Below are positions 26,181 to 36,588 of a stretch of 64,000 nt of DNA, in pieces. The stretch is from Haemophilus aegyptius. Lineage in GTDB: Bacteria; Pseudomonadota; Gammaproteobacteria; Enterobacterales; Pasteurellaceae. The notes beneath the pieces were generated by a model. It saw only the letters and a list, made by a program, of their open reading frames with translations. It was not told where the DNA came from and did not search any database. The stretch lies in assembly GCF_900475885.1 (NCBI RefSeq), contig NZ_LS483429.1:1488001-1552000 (forward strand), given 5' to 3'. Made by a program: the position numbers and the translations under genes. Within the stretch, counting starts at the first letter, position 1. The number at the start of each line of letters is the position of its first letter.

Positions 26181-29045
26181 CTATAACCCCTCAATCGCTT
26201 TATACTGCTCTTGGATTTTCTCTAATCCAGATTGGTATTCGGCTTGTTTTTCGCGTTCTTTAGCGATAACCGCTTCCGGGGCTTTGGCGACGAAGGCTTC
26301 GTTGCTGAGTTTGCTTTCAATGCGTTTAACTTCGTTTTGATATTTTTCAATCTCTTTAGTTAAACGGGCAAGCTCTGCTTCTTTATTGATAAAGCCAGCC
26401 ATTGGCACAAGCAATTCAGCATTACCAACGAGTTTCGCTACGGCAAGCGGTGCGACTTCGTTTGCCACTAACACTTGAACCTTGTCTAATTTCGCCATTG
26501 CTTTTAAAAGAGCGGTCTGTTTTTCGAGAATTTTTGCGTTTTCTGCACTTAAATTACGGAATAACAGATCTAAGCCTTTGCTTGGTGCGATATTGCTTTC
26601 TGCACGGATATTACGCACCGCAACGATCACTTCTTTTAACCATTCAATTTCACCTTCTGCTTCTGGATCAAAGCCGTTTTCTTCCACTTTCGGGAAAGGT
26701 TGTAACATAATGCTGTCAGCCGTAATGCTCACAAATCCTTTCACTTTTTGCCAAATTTCTTCGGTAATAAATGGAATAAGTGGGTGTGCTAAACGTAATA
26801 ATTTTTCTAACACATGAACCAAGGTTTGGCTTGCCGCACGGATTTGTGCTGCATTGCCGTTTGCGAATACTGGTTTAGTCAATTCTAAATACCAGTCACA
26901 GAATTGGTTCCAAGTAAATTCATAAATCGCATTGGCACAAAGATCAAAGCGATATTGGCTTAATGAGTTACGGAAGGTTTCCACTGTGCGATTAAATTCC
27001 GATTGAATCCAACGATCCGCTAATGAGAACTCAATCTCGCCTTCGCTTAAATCTAATTTGTCATTTGTTAAGACGAAACGGCTTGCATTCCACAATTTGT
27101 TACAGAAGTTACGGTAACCTTCCAAACGTTTCATATCCCAGTTGATATCACGACCGTTTGAAGCCAATGCAGCTAATGTGAAACGCAACGCATCTGTACC
27201 GTGAGCCGCAATACCTTCAGCAAATTCTTTGCGGGTCGCTTTAGCAATTTTCTCTGCTAATTGTGGCTGCATCATGTTGCCAGTGCGTTTTTCAAGTAAA
27301 TCTTCAAGGCTGATGCCGTCAATCATATCGATTGGATCAAGCACGTTACCTTTCGATTTTGACATTTTTTGACCTTGTTCATCACGGATCAAGCCTGTTA
27401 CGTACACGGTTTTGAATGGCACTTGTGGTCTGCCATTTTCATCTTTCACAAAGTGCATCGTAAACATAATCATACGCGCAACCCAGAAGAAGATGATGTC
27501 AAAGCCCGTAATTAAGACATCCGTTGGGTGGAACATTTTGAGCTCTTTAGTTTGCTCTGGCCAGCCTAAAGTCGAGAACGTCCACAAGCCTGATGAGAAC
27601 CACGTGTCTAATACGTCTTCATCTTGTTTGAGTTCAACCGTAGAATCTAAGCTATATTTTGACCGCACTTCTTCTTCGTTACGCGCAACATACACATTGC
27701 CTTCCACGTCATACCACGCAGGAATACGGTGTCCCCACCAAAGTTGGCGAGAAATACACCAATCTTGAATATCACGCATCCAAGAGAAATAAAGATTTTC
27801 ATATTGTTTTGGCACGAATTGAATTTCGCCGTCTTCTACTGCTTTGATTGCTACATCAGCAAGCGGTTTCACGCTAACATACCATTGATCCGTTAGCATC
27901 GGCTCAATCGGCACACCACCACGGTCGCCATAAGGCACTTTCAAATCGTGTGGTTTAATTTCGTCTAATAAACCCAATCCTTCAAAATCTGCCACGATTT
28001 TTTTACGTGCAGCGAAACGCTCTAAACCACGGTAATCAGCAGGAATCATCGCTTCATATCCTGCAAGTGGTTTGCCATCAGTACCGATAATTTCCGCTTC
28101 ATCACGAATATCTGCGTTCAGTGTCAATACATTTACCATTGGTAAGTTATGGCGTTTACCCACTTCGTAGTCGTTGAAGTCATGCGCTGGGGTAATTTTT
28201 ACCACACCAGTACCGAATTCACGATCTACATATTCATCCGCAATAATCGGAATTTCACGGTTTGCCAACGGCAGAACCACGGTTTTACCGATTAAAGATT
28301 GATAACGCTCATCTTCTGTATGCACCGCAACCGCCGTATCGCCCAACATAGTTTCTGGACGCGTAGTGGCAACCACTAAATAATCTTTACCATCTGCCGT
28401 TTTTGCACCATTTGCTAATGGGTAACGGAAATGCCAAAGGGAACCTTTGCTCTCTTTGTTTTCTACTTCTAAATCAGAAATCGCGGTGTGAAGTTTTGGA
28501 TCCCAGTTTACCAAACGTTTACCACGGTAAATCAAACCTTCTTCGTGCAAACGAACAAACACTTCTTTTACCGCGTTAGATAAACCATCGTCCATAGTGA
28601 AACGCTCACGTTCCCAGTCGATTGAGTTACCTAAACGGCACATTTGTTGGCTAATTGTGCCACCCGAATAAGCTTTCCAATCCCAAATCTTATTGATGAA
28701 CGCTTCACGGCCATAATCGTGGCGGGTTTTACCTTCTTCTGCCGCAATTTTACGCTCCACCACCATTTGGGTTGCGATACCCGCGTGGTCTGTCCCCGCT
28801 TGCCATAAGGTGTTATGCCCTTCCATACGGTTAAAACGGATTAAGGTATCCATTAAGGTTTGTTGGAAAGCATGCCCCATGTGTAGAGAACCTGTTACGT
28901 TCGGCGGCGGAATTGCAATGCAATAGCTCGGCGCATTTTCATTTTCAGACGGTTTAAAATAACCACTCTCTTCCCAATGTTGATAAAGGGCTTGCTCTAC
29001 CGCAGACGGATTAAAACGGTCTGCCATTTCGAATTTTTGTGTCAT
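26181..29045 (-). CDS. valS: Valyl-tRNA synthetase
   Basis: A 954-residue class I synthetase that charges tRNA-Val. The HIGH motif appears as [15 protein letters not shown] and the KMSKS motif as [14 protein letters not shown]. The editing domain contains [18 protein letters not shown]-terminal coiled coil (about residues 885-954) binds tRNA. The length is normal and nothing is broken. In strain Rd, as I recall, the HindIII restriction genes lie next to valS; here other genes occupy that position. Confidence 0.97.
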   Translation of the reverse strand: MTQKFEMADRFNPSAVEQALYQHWEESGYFKPSENENAPSYCIAIPPPNVTGSLHMGHAFQQTLMDTLIRFNRMEGHNTLWQAGTDHAGIATQMVVERKIAAEEGKTRHDYGREAFINKIWDWKAYSGGTISQQMCRLGNSIDWERERFTMDDGLSNAVKEVFVRLHEEGLIYRGKRLVNWDPKLHTAISDLEVENKESKGSLWHFRYPLANGAKTADGKDYLVVATTRPETMLGDTAVAVHTEDERYQSLIGKTVVLPLANREIPIIADEYVDREFGTGVVKITPAHDFNDYEVGKRHNLPMVNVLTLNADIRDEAEIIGTDGKPLAGYEAMIPADYRGLERFAARKKIVADFEGLGLLDEIKPHDLKVPYGDRGGVPIEPMLTDQWYVSVKPLADVAIKAVEDGEIQFVPKQYENLYFSWMRDIQDWCISRQLWWGHRIPAWYDVEGNVYVARNEEEVRSKYSLDSTVELKQDEDVLDTWFSSGLWTFSTLGWPEQTKELKMFHPTDVLITGFDIIFFWVARMIMFTMHFVKDENGRPQVPFKTVYVTGLIRDEQGQKMSKSKGNVLDPIDMIDGISLEDLLEKRTGNMMQPQLAEKIAKATRKEFAEGIAAHGTDALRFTLAALASNGRDINWDMKRLEGYRNFCNKLWNASRFVLTNDKLDLSEGEIEFSLADRWIQSEFNRTVETFRNSLSQYRFDLCANAIYEFTWNQFCDWYLELTKPVFANGNAAQIRAASQTLVHVLEKLLRLAHPLIPFITEEIWQKVKGFVSITADSIMLQPFPKVEENGFDPEAEGEIEWLKEVIVAVRNIRAESNIAPSKGLDLLFRNLSAENAKILEKQTALLKAMAKLDKVQVLVANEVAPLAVAKLVGNAELLVPMAGFINKEAELARLTKEIEKYQNEVKRIESKLSNEAFVAKAPEAVIAKEREKQAEYQSGLEKIQEQYKAIEGL

Positions 29046-29059
29046 TTATTTTTTCTCTG

Positions 29060-29560
29060 TCAGTAAGGTAGTTTTTGTTGCAATAAAGTTCTTCTCTCTC
29101 TGATCTCTCTGCATATATTTGAATTAGTACCATGTGGATAATTACAGCTGTTGTTAGAATATTCTCTATCCCATTTTTCAAGCTCTTTACTAAGATTTGT
29201 AACACCTTTAATTAACTTAAGTTCGTTTTCAAGTGAAATAACATTATTATTTAATATTTTGATCGAATCAAAAATTTGAGATTGCTTATTTTCGTATAAA
29301 CTAGATTTAGCATCTAATTTAGATATATTTTTATTTATAGAATCAACATCCTTAAGATAAGAATTTATCTTCGTCTTAATATCAACCAATCCATTATTGA
29401 CTTCTAACTCCAACTTATCTATCGGCGTTTTAACTTCCCAACCTAGATTATCAAATAATTGACCAATAATACTATTAGGCTTAACTATTCCAAAAAAAGA
29501 TACTGCACAAAATATTAATAATATAAAGTTAAGTTTAGATAAAAGTGATGATTTGCACAT
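29060..29560 (-). CDS. Unknown protein with one membrane segment and a coiled coil
   Basis: I do not recognise this 166-residue protein. Residues about 8-25 (LSKLNFILLIFCAVSFFGIV) form one membrane anchor or uncleaved signal. Residues about 45-125 are rich in Leu, Ile, Asn, Lys and Glu with heptad spacing and should form a coiled coil. The C-terminal end has two Cys (NSCNYPHGTNSNICRE) that could form a disulfide outside the cytoplasm. It is AT-rich, without uptake signals, and ends 14 bases before valS, upstream of it on the same strand. The shape is reminiscent of phage spanins or envelope tethers, but this is only architecture. Confidence 0.55.
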   Translation of the reverse strand: MCKSSLLSKLNFILLIFCAVSFFGIVKPNSIIGQLFDNLGWEVKTPIDKLELEVNNGLVDIKTKINSYLKDVDSINKNISKLDAKSSLYENKQSQIFDSIKILNNNVISLENELKLIKGVTNLSKELEKWDREYSNNSCNYPHGTNSNICREIRERRTLLQQKLPY

Positions 29561-29573
29561 TTAATAGTCTCTC

Positions 29574-29894
29574 TTACATAGTAAATAACAAGTGAAAGTT
29601 AATCATAAAAAACTCACTTTCATTTGGATAAATTGCTTTAATCACTTCTAGCAATTCTGCCAAACACATATTCTCCTGCTTGGCATGTTGTTCCGTTAGC
29701 TCATCAGGGGTAATCGGCGACACGCTTAACACTTCAATGGTGCAAAAATATTGATTATCCTCAAAGCGCCCAACACGCAAAATATCGCCAGCTTTAAAAT
29801 GGCTTTCGGATTTATCTCGAATGGTGATAGTTTTACGCCCAGCGAGAATGTCGGCTTCAAAACGTTGGTAAAAAGTGATGTCGTTTGGTTGCAT
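29574..29894 (-). CDS. N4-acetylcytidine amidohydrolase (YqfB/ASCH family)
   Basis: A 106-residue ASCH-domain protein closely resembling E. coli Yqf[38 protein letters not shown] and [20 protein letters not shown] are nearly the same by memory. YqfB hydrolyses N4-acetylcytidine, with conserved Lys, Thr and Glu residues in this region. The C-terminal few residues (HLLFTM) differ from the usual ending. It precedes the coiled-coil gene by 13 bases on the same strand. Confidence 0.85.
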   Translation of the reverse strand: MQPNDITFYQRFEADILAGRKTITIRDKSESHFKAGDILRVGRFEDNQYFCTIEVLSVSPITPDELTEQHAKQENMCLAELLEVIKAIYPNESEFFMINFHLLFTM

Positions 29895-29920
29895 TTTGAT
29901 CCTTAAAGAGCGGTTATATT

Positions 29921-30514
29921 TTAGAAAATTTTTTCAAATCCTAGCTTTCTTAAATTATTCAATATTTTTTCACACCAACTTGGTAAAAATTCACTAAATT
30001 GAGTAATGCAGTTATTTTTTAGCTGAAAAATCAATTCGGGTGTAATGCCTGAATTATCATAAATAAAAATTTCATCACAATATGACAAAACAAGAAATAA
30101 ATTATCTAAACTTATTTAATAACGATATTTTACAATATCTTCAGCAATAAAATGACCACCACTTTTTACTCTTGCCTTAATCCGTGCAAGATTTATTTCA
30201 ATGCGATTAATACCAATATAATTTAAATGTACATAGAAACCATTTTCTTTAGCGTTCTTTATTCTCTGAATAATTGAATTGCCCGAAAGCGTTGATTCCA
30301 TAGAAAAATCAATATGTAGCTTAATAGCAAAACGAAATAGCCCTATCGCTTTTCTGCCTGCATCAATATCAGCAAGTCTTGGATTTTGAGGATTAATCTG
30401 CATCGCAATATGATCAGAATCAATCACAATTTGCACAGCATCTTGGTTAAAAGAACGTAAAGTACTTTTTCCCGAATCATTTGTTCCACAATAAAAAATC
30501 GCTTTATTTTGCAT
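29921..30514 (-). pseudogene. Zeta-toxin-like kinase gene with an in-frame stop
   Basis: The best start is the ATG at 30514 (MQNKAIFYCGTNDSGKSTL), where the P-loop GTNDSGKST sits as in zeta toxins. An ATG at 30538 adds 8 residues but is less likely. The family pattern DSDHIAMQINPQNPR and FSMESTLSG follows. A TAA at 30116-30118 interrupts it after GGHFIAEDIVKYRY. The same frame then continues for 64 codons (ISLDNLFLVLSYCDEIFIYD to [10 protein letters not shown]) to a stop at 29921-29923. One base change (CAA, GAA or AAA to TAA) explains it. Zeta proteins phosphorylate UDP-N-acetylglucosamine; this relative's substrate is unknown. Confidence 0.8.
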
Positions 30515-30674
30515 AACCCACAATTTTTTCCGAACCATCTGGATAATGCTCGACTATCTTGCCATCAGTTTTTTGAAAGATAACCACCTCGTGATTCATT
30601 TTCTCTTTCATCCAAACTGAAAATAACGCTTTAAGTTGTTTCTGTTGTTGAATAATTTTCTCACGTTCAGTCAT
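30504..30674 (-). CDS. Small protein overlapping the zeta-like gene, possible partner or antitoxin
   Basis: A 56-residue frame starting ATG at 30674 behind AGAGGATAATTG, a good ribosome site. It reads MTEREKIIQQQKQLKALFSV and ends VEHYPDGSEKIVGYAK. Its last 11 bases overlap the start of the zeta-like gene (ATGCAAAATAA), which suggests translational coupling. The pairing of a small charged protein with a P-loop zeta-like protein recalls toxin-antitoxin operons. I do not recognise the sequence itself. Confidence 0.65.
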   Translation of the reverse strand: MTEREKIIQQQKQLKALFSVWMKEKMNHEVVIFQKTDGKIVEHYPDGSEKIVGYAK

Positions 30675-30755
30675 CAATTATCCTCTTTAGCTAATTTAAC
30701 CAAATTCATTTTTAACTCACAGAATAATACTTAAATTTTAGAAAGTTTTATAAAA

Positions 30756-31250
30756 CTATCTCAATTCTTTCTTTAAACGATCAATTTCATTTAATAAGCG
30801 ATATTCTTCTTGATGGCAAAAACTCTCAGAACCGAGTTTCTCTCCCTCGCTAGTACAACGAACTTGCTGATATTGTTGTTCTAGTATTTGTAATATTTTT
30901 CGTTTTTCTGTATTTGGATCATTTGCCTGCTTTATTTTAGCTGGAGCTGACAATACCTTAGATGAAACTTGAGCTTCTTGCGTTTTTTGTTGAGTAGTCA
31001 TCTCTACCGTTTTTTCAGCTTCAACCATTTTATCTTGTTCAACAGCTTCAGATTTCTGATCTACAACAGAAGTTTTTTCTTTATTTTCCTCTAAAAGAAC
31101 TGTTTCTTTTTTAACATTCTGTTCTGCTGCTTGTTTAGTTTCTTCAGCTTTAGGGGTTGCTTCAACTTTATTTTCTTGTTTCTCACAAGCTGAAATCATC
31201 AATACAGCTGTTCCCAATAATAAACTTAAGCAAAATTTGGTTTTCTTCAT
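30756..31250 (-). CDS. Small lipoprotein with Glu/Lys-rich linker
   Basis: A 164-residue protein with a lipoprotein signal: MKKTKFCLSLLLGTAVLMIS then the lipobox SAC, with Cys at residue 22. The mature part is rich in Glu, Lys, Val and Gln with low complexity to about residue 110, followed by a helical end containing two Cys (VRCTSEGEKLGSESFCHQEE). The function is unknown. Its start is 15 bases after the holC stop, so it may be co-transcribed with holC. Confidence 0.7.
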   Translation of the reverse strand: MKKTKFCLSLLLGTAVLMISACEKQENKVEATPKAEETKQAAEQNVKKETVLLEENKEKTSVVDQKSEAVEQDKMVEAEKTVEMTTQQKTQEAQVSSKVLSAPAKIKQANDPNTEKRKILQILEQQYQQVRCTSEGEKLGSESFCHQEEYRLLNEIDRLKKELR

Positions 31251-31265
31251 AATTACTCCATTCTG

Positions 31266-31700
31266 TTATGCTATATTTTCTGTAGAAAGTGCCCATCCCA
31301 ATGCTCTTAACTGTTTGTAACGTTCTCGAGCTTGTGTTTTTAAAGCATCATCTTTCGGTACAAAATCAATAAGTTGGGTGAAGCTATGGCTAAAATCTGG
31401 GATTTCTTGTTGCAAATTGATTAACACATCACGGCGTTGTAAATTTCGTTTTCCAAGCCATGAAATCTCAATCGGTGTGGGATATTGTGTTGCCTCACCC
31501 GATAAATTATGTGGAACAAATTCATTAGGATCTCGTTGCCACAAAAGTTCATCAATTTCTAATGCTTGGCTCTCACTTTCGCAACTAATTAGTACTTTTT
31601 TCCCAGAGCGCCATATTGAAGCAGCAAGATTACAGGCTATTTCTTCGACAGTTAAAGTACAATTTTCCGTAAGAATATAAAATTGTGCAGTTTTTGCCAT
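31266..31700 (-). CDS. holC: DNA polymerase III chi subunit
   Basis: A 144-residue protein of the HolC family. It has KTAQFYILTENC near the N-terminus, CNLAASIWRSGKKVLISCES and the segment DELLWQRDPNEFVPHNLSGE that is typical of chi. Chi links the clamp-loader psi subunit to SSB during replication. The downstream lipoprotein gene is 15 bases away. Confidence 0.93.
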   Translation of the reverse strand: MAKTAQFYILTENCTLTVEEIACNLAASIWRSGKKVLISCESESQALEIDELLWQRDPNEFVPHNLSGEATQYPTPIEISWLGKRNLQRRDVLINLQQEIPDFSHSFTQLIDFVPKDDALKTQARERYKQLRALGWALSTENIA

Positions 31701-31821
31701 TTTAGCCCCGTTATTTTCTCAATCTTGCCCTATAAAAAGGGTAGAATTTTAACGAAAAAACCCTAAAAAATAAATAATTAAATATATATTATTACAAATG
31801 CGTGAAAATCCACCGCACTTT

Positions 31822-31837
31822 TATGATCTATGTCACA
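31822..31837 (+). promoter_or_regulatory. Candidate CRP site upstream of fumC
   Basis: TATGATCTATGTCACA matches the CRP core TGTGATCTAGATCACA at 13 of 16 positions, with a perfect right half TCACA. It lies about 100 bases before the fumC start. The site could also act for the divergent holC promoter. Confidence 0.5.
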
Positions 31838-31934
31838 AAACTGATTTTTAACGTTTTTGTTACGTTCCACTCATAACTCGGAAGTGTTAAAATCACTTGC
31901 GTTTTAATTTTCATTCAATTCATAGGAGTACAGA

Positions 31935-33329
31935 ATGGCATTTCGTATTGAAAAAGACACAATGGGTGAAGTTCAAGTTCCAGCAGATAAATACTGGGCT
32001 GCACAAACTGAACGTTCACGCAATAACTTTAAAATTGGTTCAGCCGCATCAATGCCACATGAAATTATCGAAGCTTTTGGTTATTTGAAAAAAGCAGCCG
32101 CATTTGCTAATCATGATTTAGGTGTATTACCTCTTGAAAAACGTGATTTAATTGCACAGGCTTGTGACGAAATTTTAGCAAATAAATTGGATGATCAATT
32201 CCCACTTGTTATTTGGCAAACTGGTTCTGGCACACAATCCAATATGAATGTGAATGAAGTGGTTGCCAATCGTGCACATGTGTTAAACGGTGGAAAATTA
32301 GGCGAAAAATCAATCATTCATCCAAATGACGATGTGAACAAATCACAATCTTCAAATGATACTTTCCCAACGGCAATGCACATTGCGGCATATAAAAAAG
32401 TAGTTGAGCACACCATTCCTTGTGTTGAACGTTTACAAAAAACTTTTGCGGCAAAATCTGAAGCCTTCAAAAACGTGGTAAAAATTGGCCGCACTCACTT
32501 AATGGATGCAACGCCACTCACATTAGGTCAAGAATTTTCGGCTTATGCTGCTCAATTAGATTTCGGCTTAAAAGGATTAAAAAATACTCTTCCGCATTTA
32601 AGCCAACTAGCATTGGGTGGTACAGCTGTTGGTACAGGTTTGAACACGCCGAAAGGCTATGATGTGAAAGTGGCAGATTACATTGCAAAATTCACCGCAC
32701 TTCCGTTTGTCACAGCAGATAATAAATTTGAAGCATTAGCCGCTCATGATGCGATTGTTGAAACTCACGGTGCATTACGTCAATTAGCAATGAGTTTATT
32801 TAAAATTGCGAACGATATTCGTCTATTAGCATCAGGCCCTCGTTCGGGAATTGGCGAAATTTTAATTCCTGAAAATGAACCTGGTTCTTCAATTATGCCG
32901 GGTAAAGTAAACCCAACTCAATGCGAAGCAATGACAATGGTCTGCGCACAAGTATTTGGTAATGACACTACAATCGCATTTGTGGGTTCACAAGGTCACT
33001 TCCAATTAAATGTGTTCAACCCTGTGATGATTGCCAACTTCTTACAATCTGCTCAATTATTGGGCGATGCTTGCGTATCTTTCGATGAACACTGTGCAGT
33101 GGGTATTGAGCCAAACTATCCACGCATTAAACAACAACTTGAAAATTCATTGATGCTGGTGACCGCACTTAATACGCATATCGGTTATGAAAATGCCGCT
33201 AAAATTGCCAAAACCGCACACAAAAATGGCACCACATTACGTGAAGAAGCGATTAATTTAGGTTTAGTGTCTGCCGAAGATTTTGATAAATGGGTTCGCC
33301 CAGAAGATATGGTGGGTAGCCTAAAATAA
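31935..33329 (+). CDS. fumC: Fumarate hydratase class II
   Basis: A 464-residue iron-independent fumarase that interconverts fumarate and malate. The superfamily signature [16 protein letters not shown] is present, as are [13 protein letters not shown] and [16 protein letters not shown]. It begins behind ATAGGAGTACAG. The length is normal. A terminator follows at 33361-33388. In H. influenzae this enzyme works in the reductive branch from oxaloacetate to fumarate. Confidence 0.97.
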   Translation: MAFRIEKDTMGEVQVPADKYWAAQTERSRNNFKIGSAASMPHEIIEAFGYLKKAAAFANHDLGVLPLEKRDLIAQACDEILANKLDDQFPLVIWQTGSGTQSNMNVNEVVANRAHVLNGGKLGEKSIIHPNDDVNKSQSSNDTFPTAMHIAAYKKVVEHTIPCVERLQKTFAAKSEAFKNVVKIGRTHLMDATPLTLGQEFSAYAAQLDFGLKGLKNTLPHLSQLALGGTAVGTGLNTPKGYDVKVADYIAKFTALPFVTADNKFEALAAHDAIVETHGALRQLAMSLFKIANDIRLLASGPRSGIGEILIPENEPGSSIMPGKVNPTQCEAMTMVCAQVFGNDTTIAFVGSQGHFQLNVFNPVMIANFLQSAQLLGDACVSFDEHCAVGIEPNYPRIKQQLENSLMLVTALNTHIGYENAAKIAKTAHKNGTTLREEAINLGLVSAEDFDKWVRPEDMVGSLK

Positions 33330-33360
33330 TTCACCGCACAAATTAACATCAGTAATATTA

Positions 33361-33388
33361 AAGGCGAGTAAAATTACTCGCCTTTTTA
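33361..33388 (+). terminator. Terminator of fumC
   Basis: AGGCGAGTAA and TTACTCGCCT form a stem followed by TTTTA. Confidence 0.88.
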
Positions 33389-33456
33389 CTCGTTTCTCAT
33401 TTGTTTTTTGATGCGGTTTGTTATAATCAACACAATTTTATTCACGGCAATTTATT

Positions 33457-34065
33457 ATGAAAATGAAATCCCTTTTTGTGGCAATGATAACGTTTTTTTC
33501 TACCGCACCTTTTGCTGATTGGCAACCCATCGGAAATGCCGAATACACTTGGGGGCCGTTCCATGTTTATACCATTGGTTTGTTTTCTGAAACTGGCACT
33601 TATCAAGAAAATGAACGTCCATTAATGCTCTCTTTCAAATATGAAAAACCCATTGAAGGAAAAAATTTTGCGATTACGCTCATTAAAGAAATCGAAACCT
33701 TAAAACTTAATGATGGCGATACTCAAAGCTGGCTTAAAGAAATGCAAGCGACCTTTCCTGATTTTTCCCCAAACGATATTTTGAACTATATTGCCTTACC
33801 AGATAGAGGCTACTTCGTCTTAAATGATACAGTTTTAGAACACGATTTTGATGCTAAATTTAATCAGGCATTTATCGGTATCTGGCTTGCGCCAAATAGT
33901 ACTTTTGTAAAACTTCAGCCACAATTATTAGGCAAAACGAAAAGCAATCATGAAGCGACAGAGTTTTATCTCAAACCTGAAATTGAATCCTTTGATGAAC
34001 AAGATTCTACACCTGAATTACCGCCAAATTATTTATTAGATAGTCAGAAAAAATCTCAAGGATAA
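33457..34065 (+). CDS. Exported protein of unknown function, chalcone-isomerase-like
   Basis: A 202-residue protein with a cleavable signal peptide (MKMKSLFVAMITFFSTAPFA, cut before DWQPIG). The mature part reads GNAEYTWGPFHVYTIGLFSE and YFVLNDTVLEHDFDAKFNQA, the general layout of periplasmic chalcone-isomerase-like proteins. Function is unknown. It is monocistronic, with terminators on both sides, and its 3' end converges on the PHP-domain gene. Confidence 0.7.
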   Translation: MKMKSLFVAMITFFSTAPFADWQPIGNAEYTWGPFHVYTIGLFSETGTYQENERPLMLSFKYEKPIEGKNFAITLIKEIETLKLNDGDTQSWLKEMQATFPDFSPNDILNYIALPDRGYFVLNDTVLEHDFDAKFNQAFIGIWLAPNSTFVKLQPQLLGKTKSNHEATEFYLKPEIESFDEQDSTPELPPNYLLDSQKKSQG

Positions 34066-34094
34066 ATTCAGTTTTTTATATTTTGCACCATAAA

Positions 34095-34139
34095 AAATAC
34101 CTGTTTCCGAATAAATTATTATCAAGGAAACAGGTATTT
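34095..34139. terminator. Bidirectional terminator
   Basis: AAATACCTGTTTCC and GGAAACAGGTATTT form a 14-base perfect stem between two converging genes. Confidence 0.88.
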
Positions 34140-34163
34140 ATTATTTGAACATTCTCTATCTGA

Positions 34164-34988
34164 CTAAAATTTTTCCCAAACTGGGATAACGCTATCAACT
34201 AAATCTAAATTTTTTCCCAATTCAACCCAACCACAAGGGAAATGAAAATCTGAACCAACGGATCCCAACAGATCAAATTCTTTTGCCCAACGAGCAAGCA
34301 TTTGACGCTGATCTTTTGTTTGACCACAATCCGCCATTTCCATGCCATCACCGCCCCAAGCCTTAAAATCGACTATCAGCTTACGCACCCATTTCCCCGT
34401 CATGTTATAACGTAATGGATGCGCAATAATAGCTATACCGCCTGCGGCATGGATTGTCTCAATCGCCGTGGGAATATCAGCCCATTCAGCTTTAACAAAT
34501 GCCGATTTTCCTTGCCCTAAATAGCGTTTAAAAGCCTGACCATCATTAGATACCTTACCAATCTGCACCAAATAACGTGCGTAATGCGCACGCGTAACTT
34601 CACCATCAGCTAAAGCTTTCGCACCTTCATAAGCATTAAGAATTCCTGCTTTTTCTAATTTATCGCCAATTTCCACCGCTCTTTTTTCCCGTAATGCTTT
34701 TTGACTTTGCAAAAGTGCGGTCATTTTTGGATGAGTTTTATCGAAGTTTAATCCTACAATATGGATCCCTCGCCCTTCCCAATTTGTCGAGATTTCTACT
34801 CCAGTAATCAATTCAATGCCTACTTCTTTCGCTGCAATCTCAGCTTCATCAATACCCGCAATCGTATCGTGATCGCATAATGCCAGCACGTTCACGCCTT
34901 GCGCATAAGCACGATGCACTAATTCCGTTGGACTCAACACTCCATCTGATGCGGTGCTGTGGCAATGTAAATCGTATTTTTTTGTCAT
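34164..34988 (-). CDS. rnm: PHP-domain RNase AM / 3',5'-nucleotide phosphatase
   Basis: A 274-residue PHP-fold metalloenzyme (YciV/TrpH family). Metal ligands are seen in YDLHCHSTASDG, ALCDHDTIAGIDEA, TGVEIST, IAIIAHPLRY and VGSDFHFP. Members remove nucleotides from RNA 5' ends, including rRNA precursors, and hydrolyse 3',5'-bisphosphates. Its start overlaps the last base of the pyrD stop, so the two are co-transcribed. The old name trpH reflects location in other genomes rather than function. Confidence 0.88.
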   Translation of the reverse strand: MTKKYDLHCHSTASDGVLSPTELVHRAYAQGVNVLALCDHDTIAGIDEAEIAAKEVGIELITGVEISTNWEGRGIHIVGLNFDKTHPKMTALLQSQKALREKRAVEIGDKLEKAGILNAYEGAKALADGEVTRAHYARYLVQIGKVSNDGQAFKRYLGQGKSAFVKAEWADIPTAIETIHAAGGIAIIAHPLRYNMTGKWVRKLIVDFKAWGGDGMEMADCGQTKDQRQMLARWAKEFDLLGSVGSDFHFPCGWVELGKNLDLVDSVIPVWEKF

Positions 34989-36007
34989 TATGTAATATTT
35001 TTTACTAATTCTTTTACTAATTTTGGACCGTGATAAATCAATCCTGAATAAACTTGTAACAACTCTGCGCCAGCCTCAATTTTCTCTTGCGCATTTTGCA
35101 AACCATCAATGCCACCACTACCAATAATCGGAATCTGACCTTTCAGTTCTTGATGTAATCGCTTAATAATCTCTGTGCTTTTATGCTGCAACGGCTTTCC
35201 ACTTAATCCGCCTTGCTGTTCGGCATTTTTCATCCCCATAACCGTATCACGAGAAATTGTAGTATTCGTTGCAATAACGCCATCCATTTTATGACGAACC
35301 AATGTATCCGCAATTTGTACTAATTCACTTTCCGTTAAATCTGGTGCAATTTTTACCGCAATCGGCACATATTTATTGTATTGGTTTGCCAAAATAGCCT
35401 GACGATCCTTGATGCTTCGCAATAAATCATCGAAATAATCACCATATTGTAATTGACGCAAATCTGGTGTATTGGGAGATGAAATATTCACCGTAATATA
35501 ACCTGCGTAGTTATAGGCTTTGTTCAAACAGAAAATATAATCATCTTTGCCTTGTTCCAAAGGTGTGAATTTATTCTTACCAATATTGATGCCTATCACA
35601 CCTTTATAACGGGCGTTTTTCACATTTTCTATAAGATAGTCAATACCATTATTATTAAAACCATTACGGTTAATAATGCCTTCAGCTTCAATCAAACGAA
35701 ACTGACGTGGCTTTGCATTCCCATCTTGTGCAACGGGCGTGACTGTTCCCAGTTCTAAAAAACCAAAACCCAATGCACCAAAGCCGTCAATCGCATCGCC
35801 ATTTTTATCCGCTCCTGCCGCCAATCCAATGGGATTAGGAAAATTCACACCCATTACCGTTTTCGGAAAGCCTTTGGGAGCATGAATAAGAGATTTTAAG
35901 ATCGGTTGAAATAAAGGATTACCAGCTAATTTCAAGCATTGAATCGTGAAATTATGAGCCTTTTCAGCATCCATTTGGAAAATGCCGTGACGGAATAATT
36001 GATACAT
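34988..36007 (-). CDS. pyrD: Dihydroorotate dehydrogenase (quinone), class 2
   Basis: A 339-residue membrane-associated flavoprotein that oxidises dihydroorotate to orotate in pyrimidine synthesis. The N-terminal helix ([16 protein letters not shown]) is the quinone-side membrane tongue. [35 protein letters not shown] with the catalytic Ser region, and [20 protein letters not shown] are characteristic. It starts about 35 bases downstream of an uptake-signal hairpin. Confidence 0.96.
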   Translation of the reverse strand: MYQLFRHGIFQMDAEKAHNFTIQCLKLAGNPLFQPILKSLIHAPKGFPKTVMGVNFPNPIGLAAGADKNGDAIDGFGALGFGFLELGTVTPVAQDGNAKPRQFRLIEAEGIINRNGFNNNGIDYLIENVKNARYKGVIGINIGKNKFTPLEQGKDDYIFCLNKAYNYAGYITVNISSPNTPDLRQLQYGDYFDDLLRSIKDRQAILANQYNKYVPIAVKIAPDLTESELVQIADTLVRHKMDGVIATNTTISRDTVMGMKNAEQQGGLSGKPLQHKSTEIIKRLHQELKGQIPIIGSGGIDGLQNAQEKIEAGAELLQVYSGLIYHGPKLVKELVKNIT

Positions 36008-36041
36008 ACTCGTTTATCTCTCAGGATAGTTTACTGTAAGA

Positions 36042-36069
36042 AAAGTGCGGTTAATTTTCACCGCACTTT
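36042..36069. terminator. Inverted uptake-signal pair between tRNA-Leu and pyrD
   Basis: AAAGTGCGGT and ACCGCACTTT are perfect 10-base inverted repeats with an 8-base loop. On the minus strand the hairpin is downstream of tRNA-Leu and upstream of pyrD, so it probably ends the tRNA transcript. Confidence 0.7.
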
Positions 36070-36217
36070 ACAAGGTAAGGTTGCTCGTATTCCACGAGGA
36101 AGAAAGATGATGTGCAAATAATAAAGAAATAATTAATGGAAAATATTGTAAAATTAAGCTCTACACGATCATTAATACATTTTAATTATGTATAAAAAAC
36201 GGCTAGTTTTATTTTTA

Positions 36218-36303
36218 TGGTGCCTAGGGTCGGACTCGAACCGACACGTTTATTCAACGGCGGATTTTGAATCCGCTGCGTCTACCAATTTCGCCACCCA
36301 GGC
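36218..36303 (-). tRNA. tRNA-Leu (anticodon CAA)
   Basis: The minus strand begins GCCTGGGTGGCGAAATTGG and ends in GGTTCGAGTCCGACC then TAGGCACCA with an encoded CCA. The acceptor stem GCCTGGG/CCTAGGC pairs apart from a G-T. The anticodon stem GCGGA/TCCGC encloses TTCAAAA, giving anticodon CAA. A long variable arm is present, as in all tRNA-Leu. In strain Rd, as I recall, a prophage-like block lies between this region and fnr; none is present here. Confidence 0.96.
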
Positions 36304-36402
36304 TTAATGGGGTTGAATTATACGTATATATAAGAATGTGACAAGCAAAATTTATTAGAAATAATCCATTTGTTTTAAAAATAAGCAACAATTTTCTGTT
36401 TT

Positions 36403-36498
36403 CTAAAAATATCGCCAAACAAATGCAATAATTAAAATGCACAACATAATTAAAATTTGAGCTAAACGTTTTTTTGTTAATTTTTCAGCTGCCATCAT
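36403..36498 (-). CDS. 31-residue single-span membrane protein
   Basis: ATG at 36498 opens a short frame: a basic N-terminus MMAAEKLTKKRLAQ, then the hydrophobic span ILIMLCILIIAFVW and RYF. The charge distribution suggests an inner-membrane protein with the N-terminus inside. It lies between tRNA-Leu and the divergent fnr gene. I do not recognise a family. The upstream ribosome site is only moderate (GAAGAG). Confidence 0.5.
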   Translation of the reverse strand: MMAAEKLTKKRLAQILIMLCILIIAFVWRYF

Positions 36499-36588
36499 AA
36501 TGCTTTACTCTTCTTAATCTGACTAATTAGTGGTAGAATATTTGCGTTAGATCAATTTTACACTATTTTTTCAATATTTGAGGCGTAC

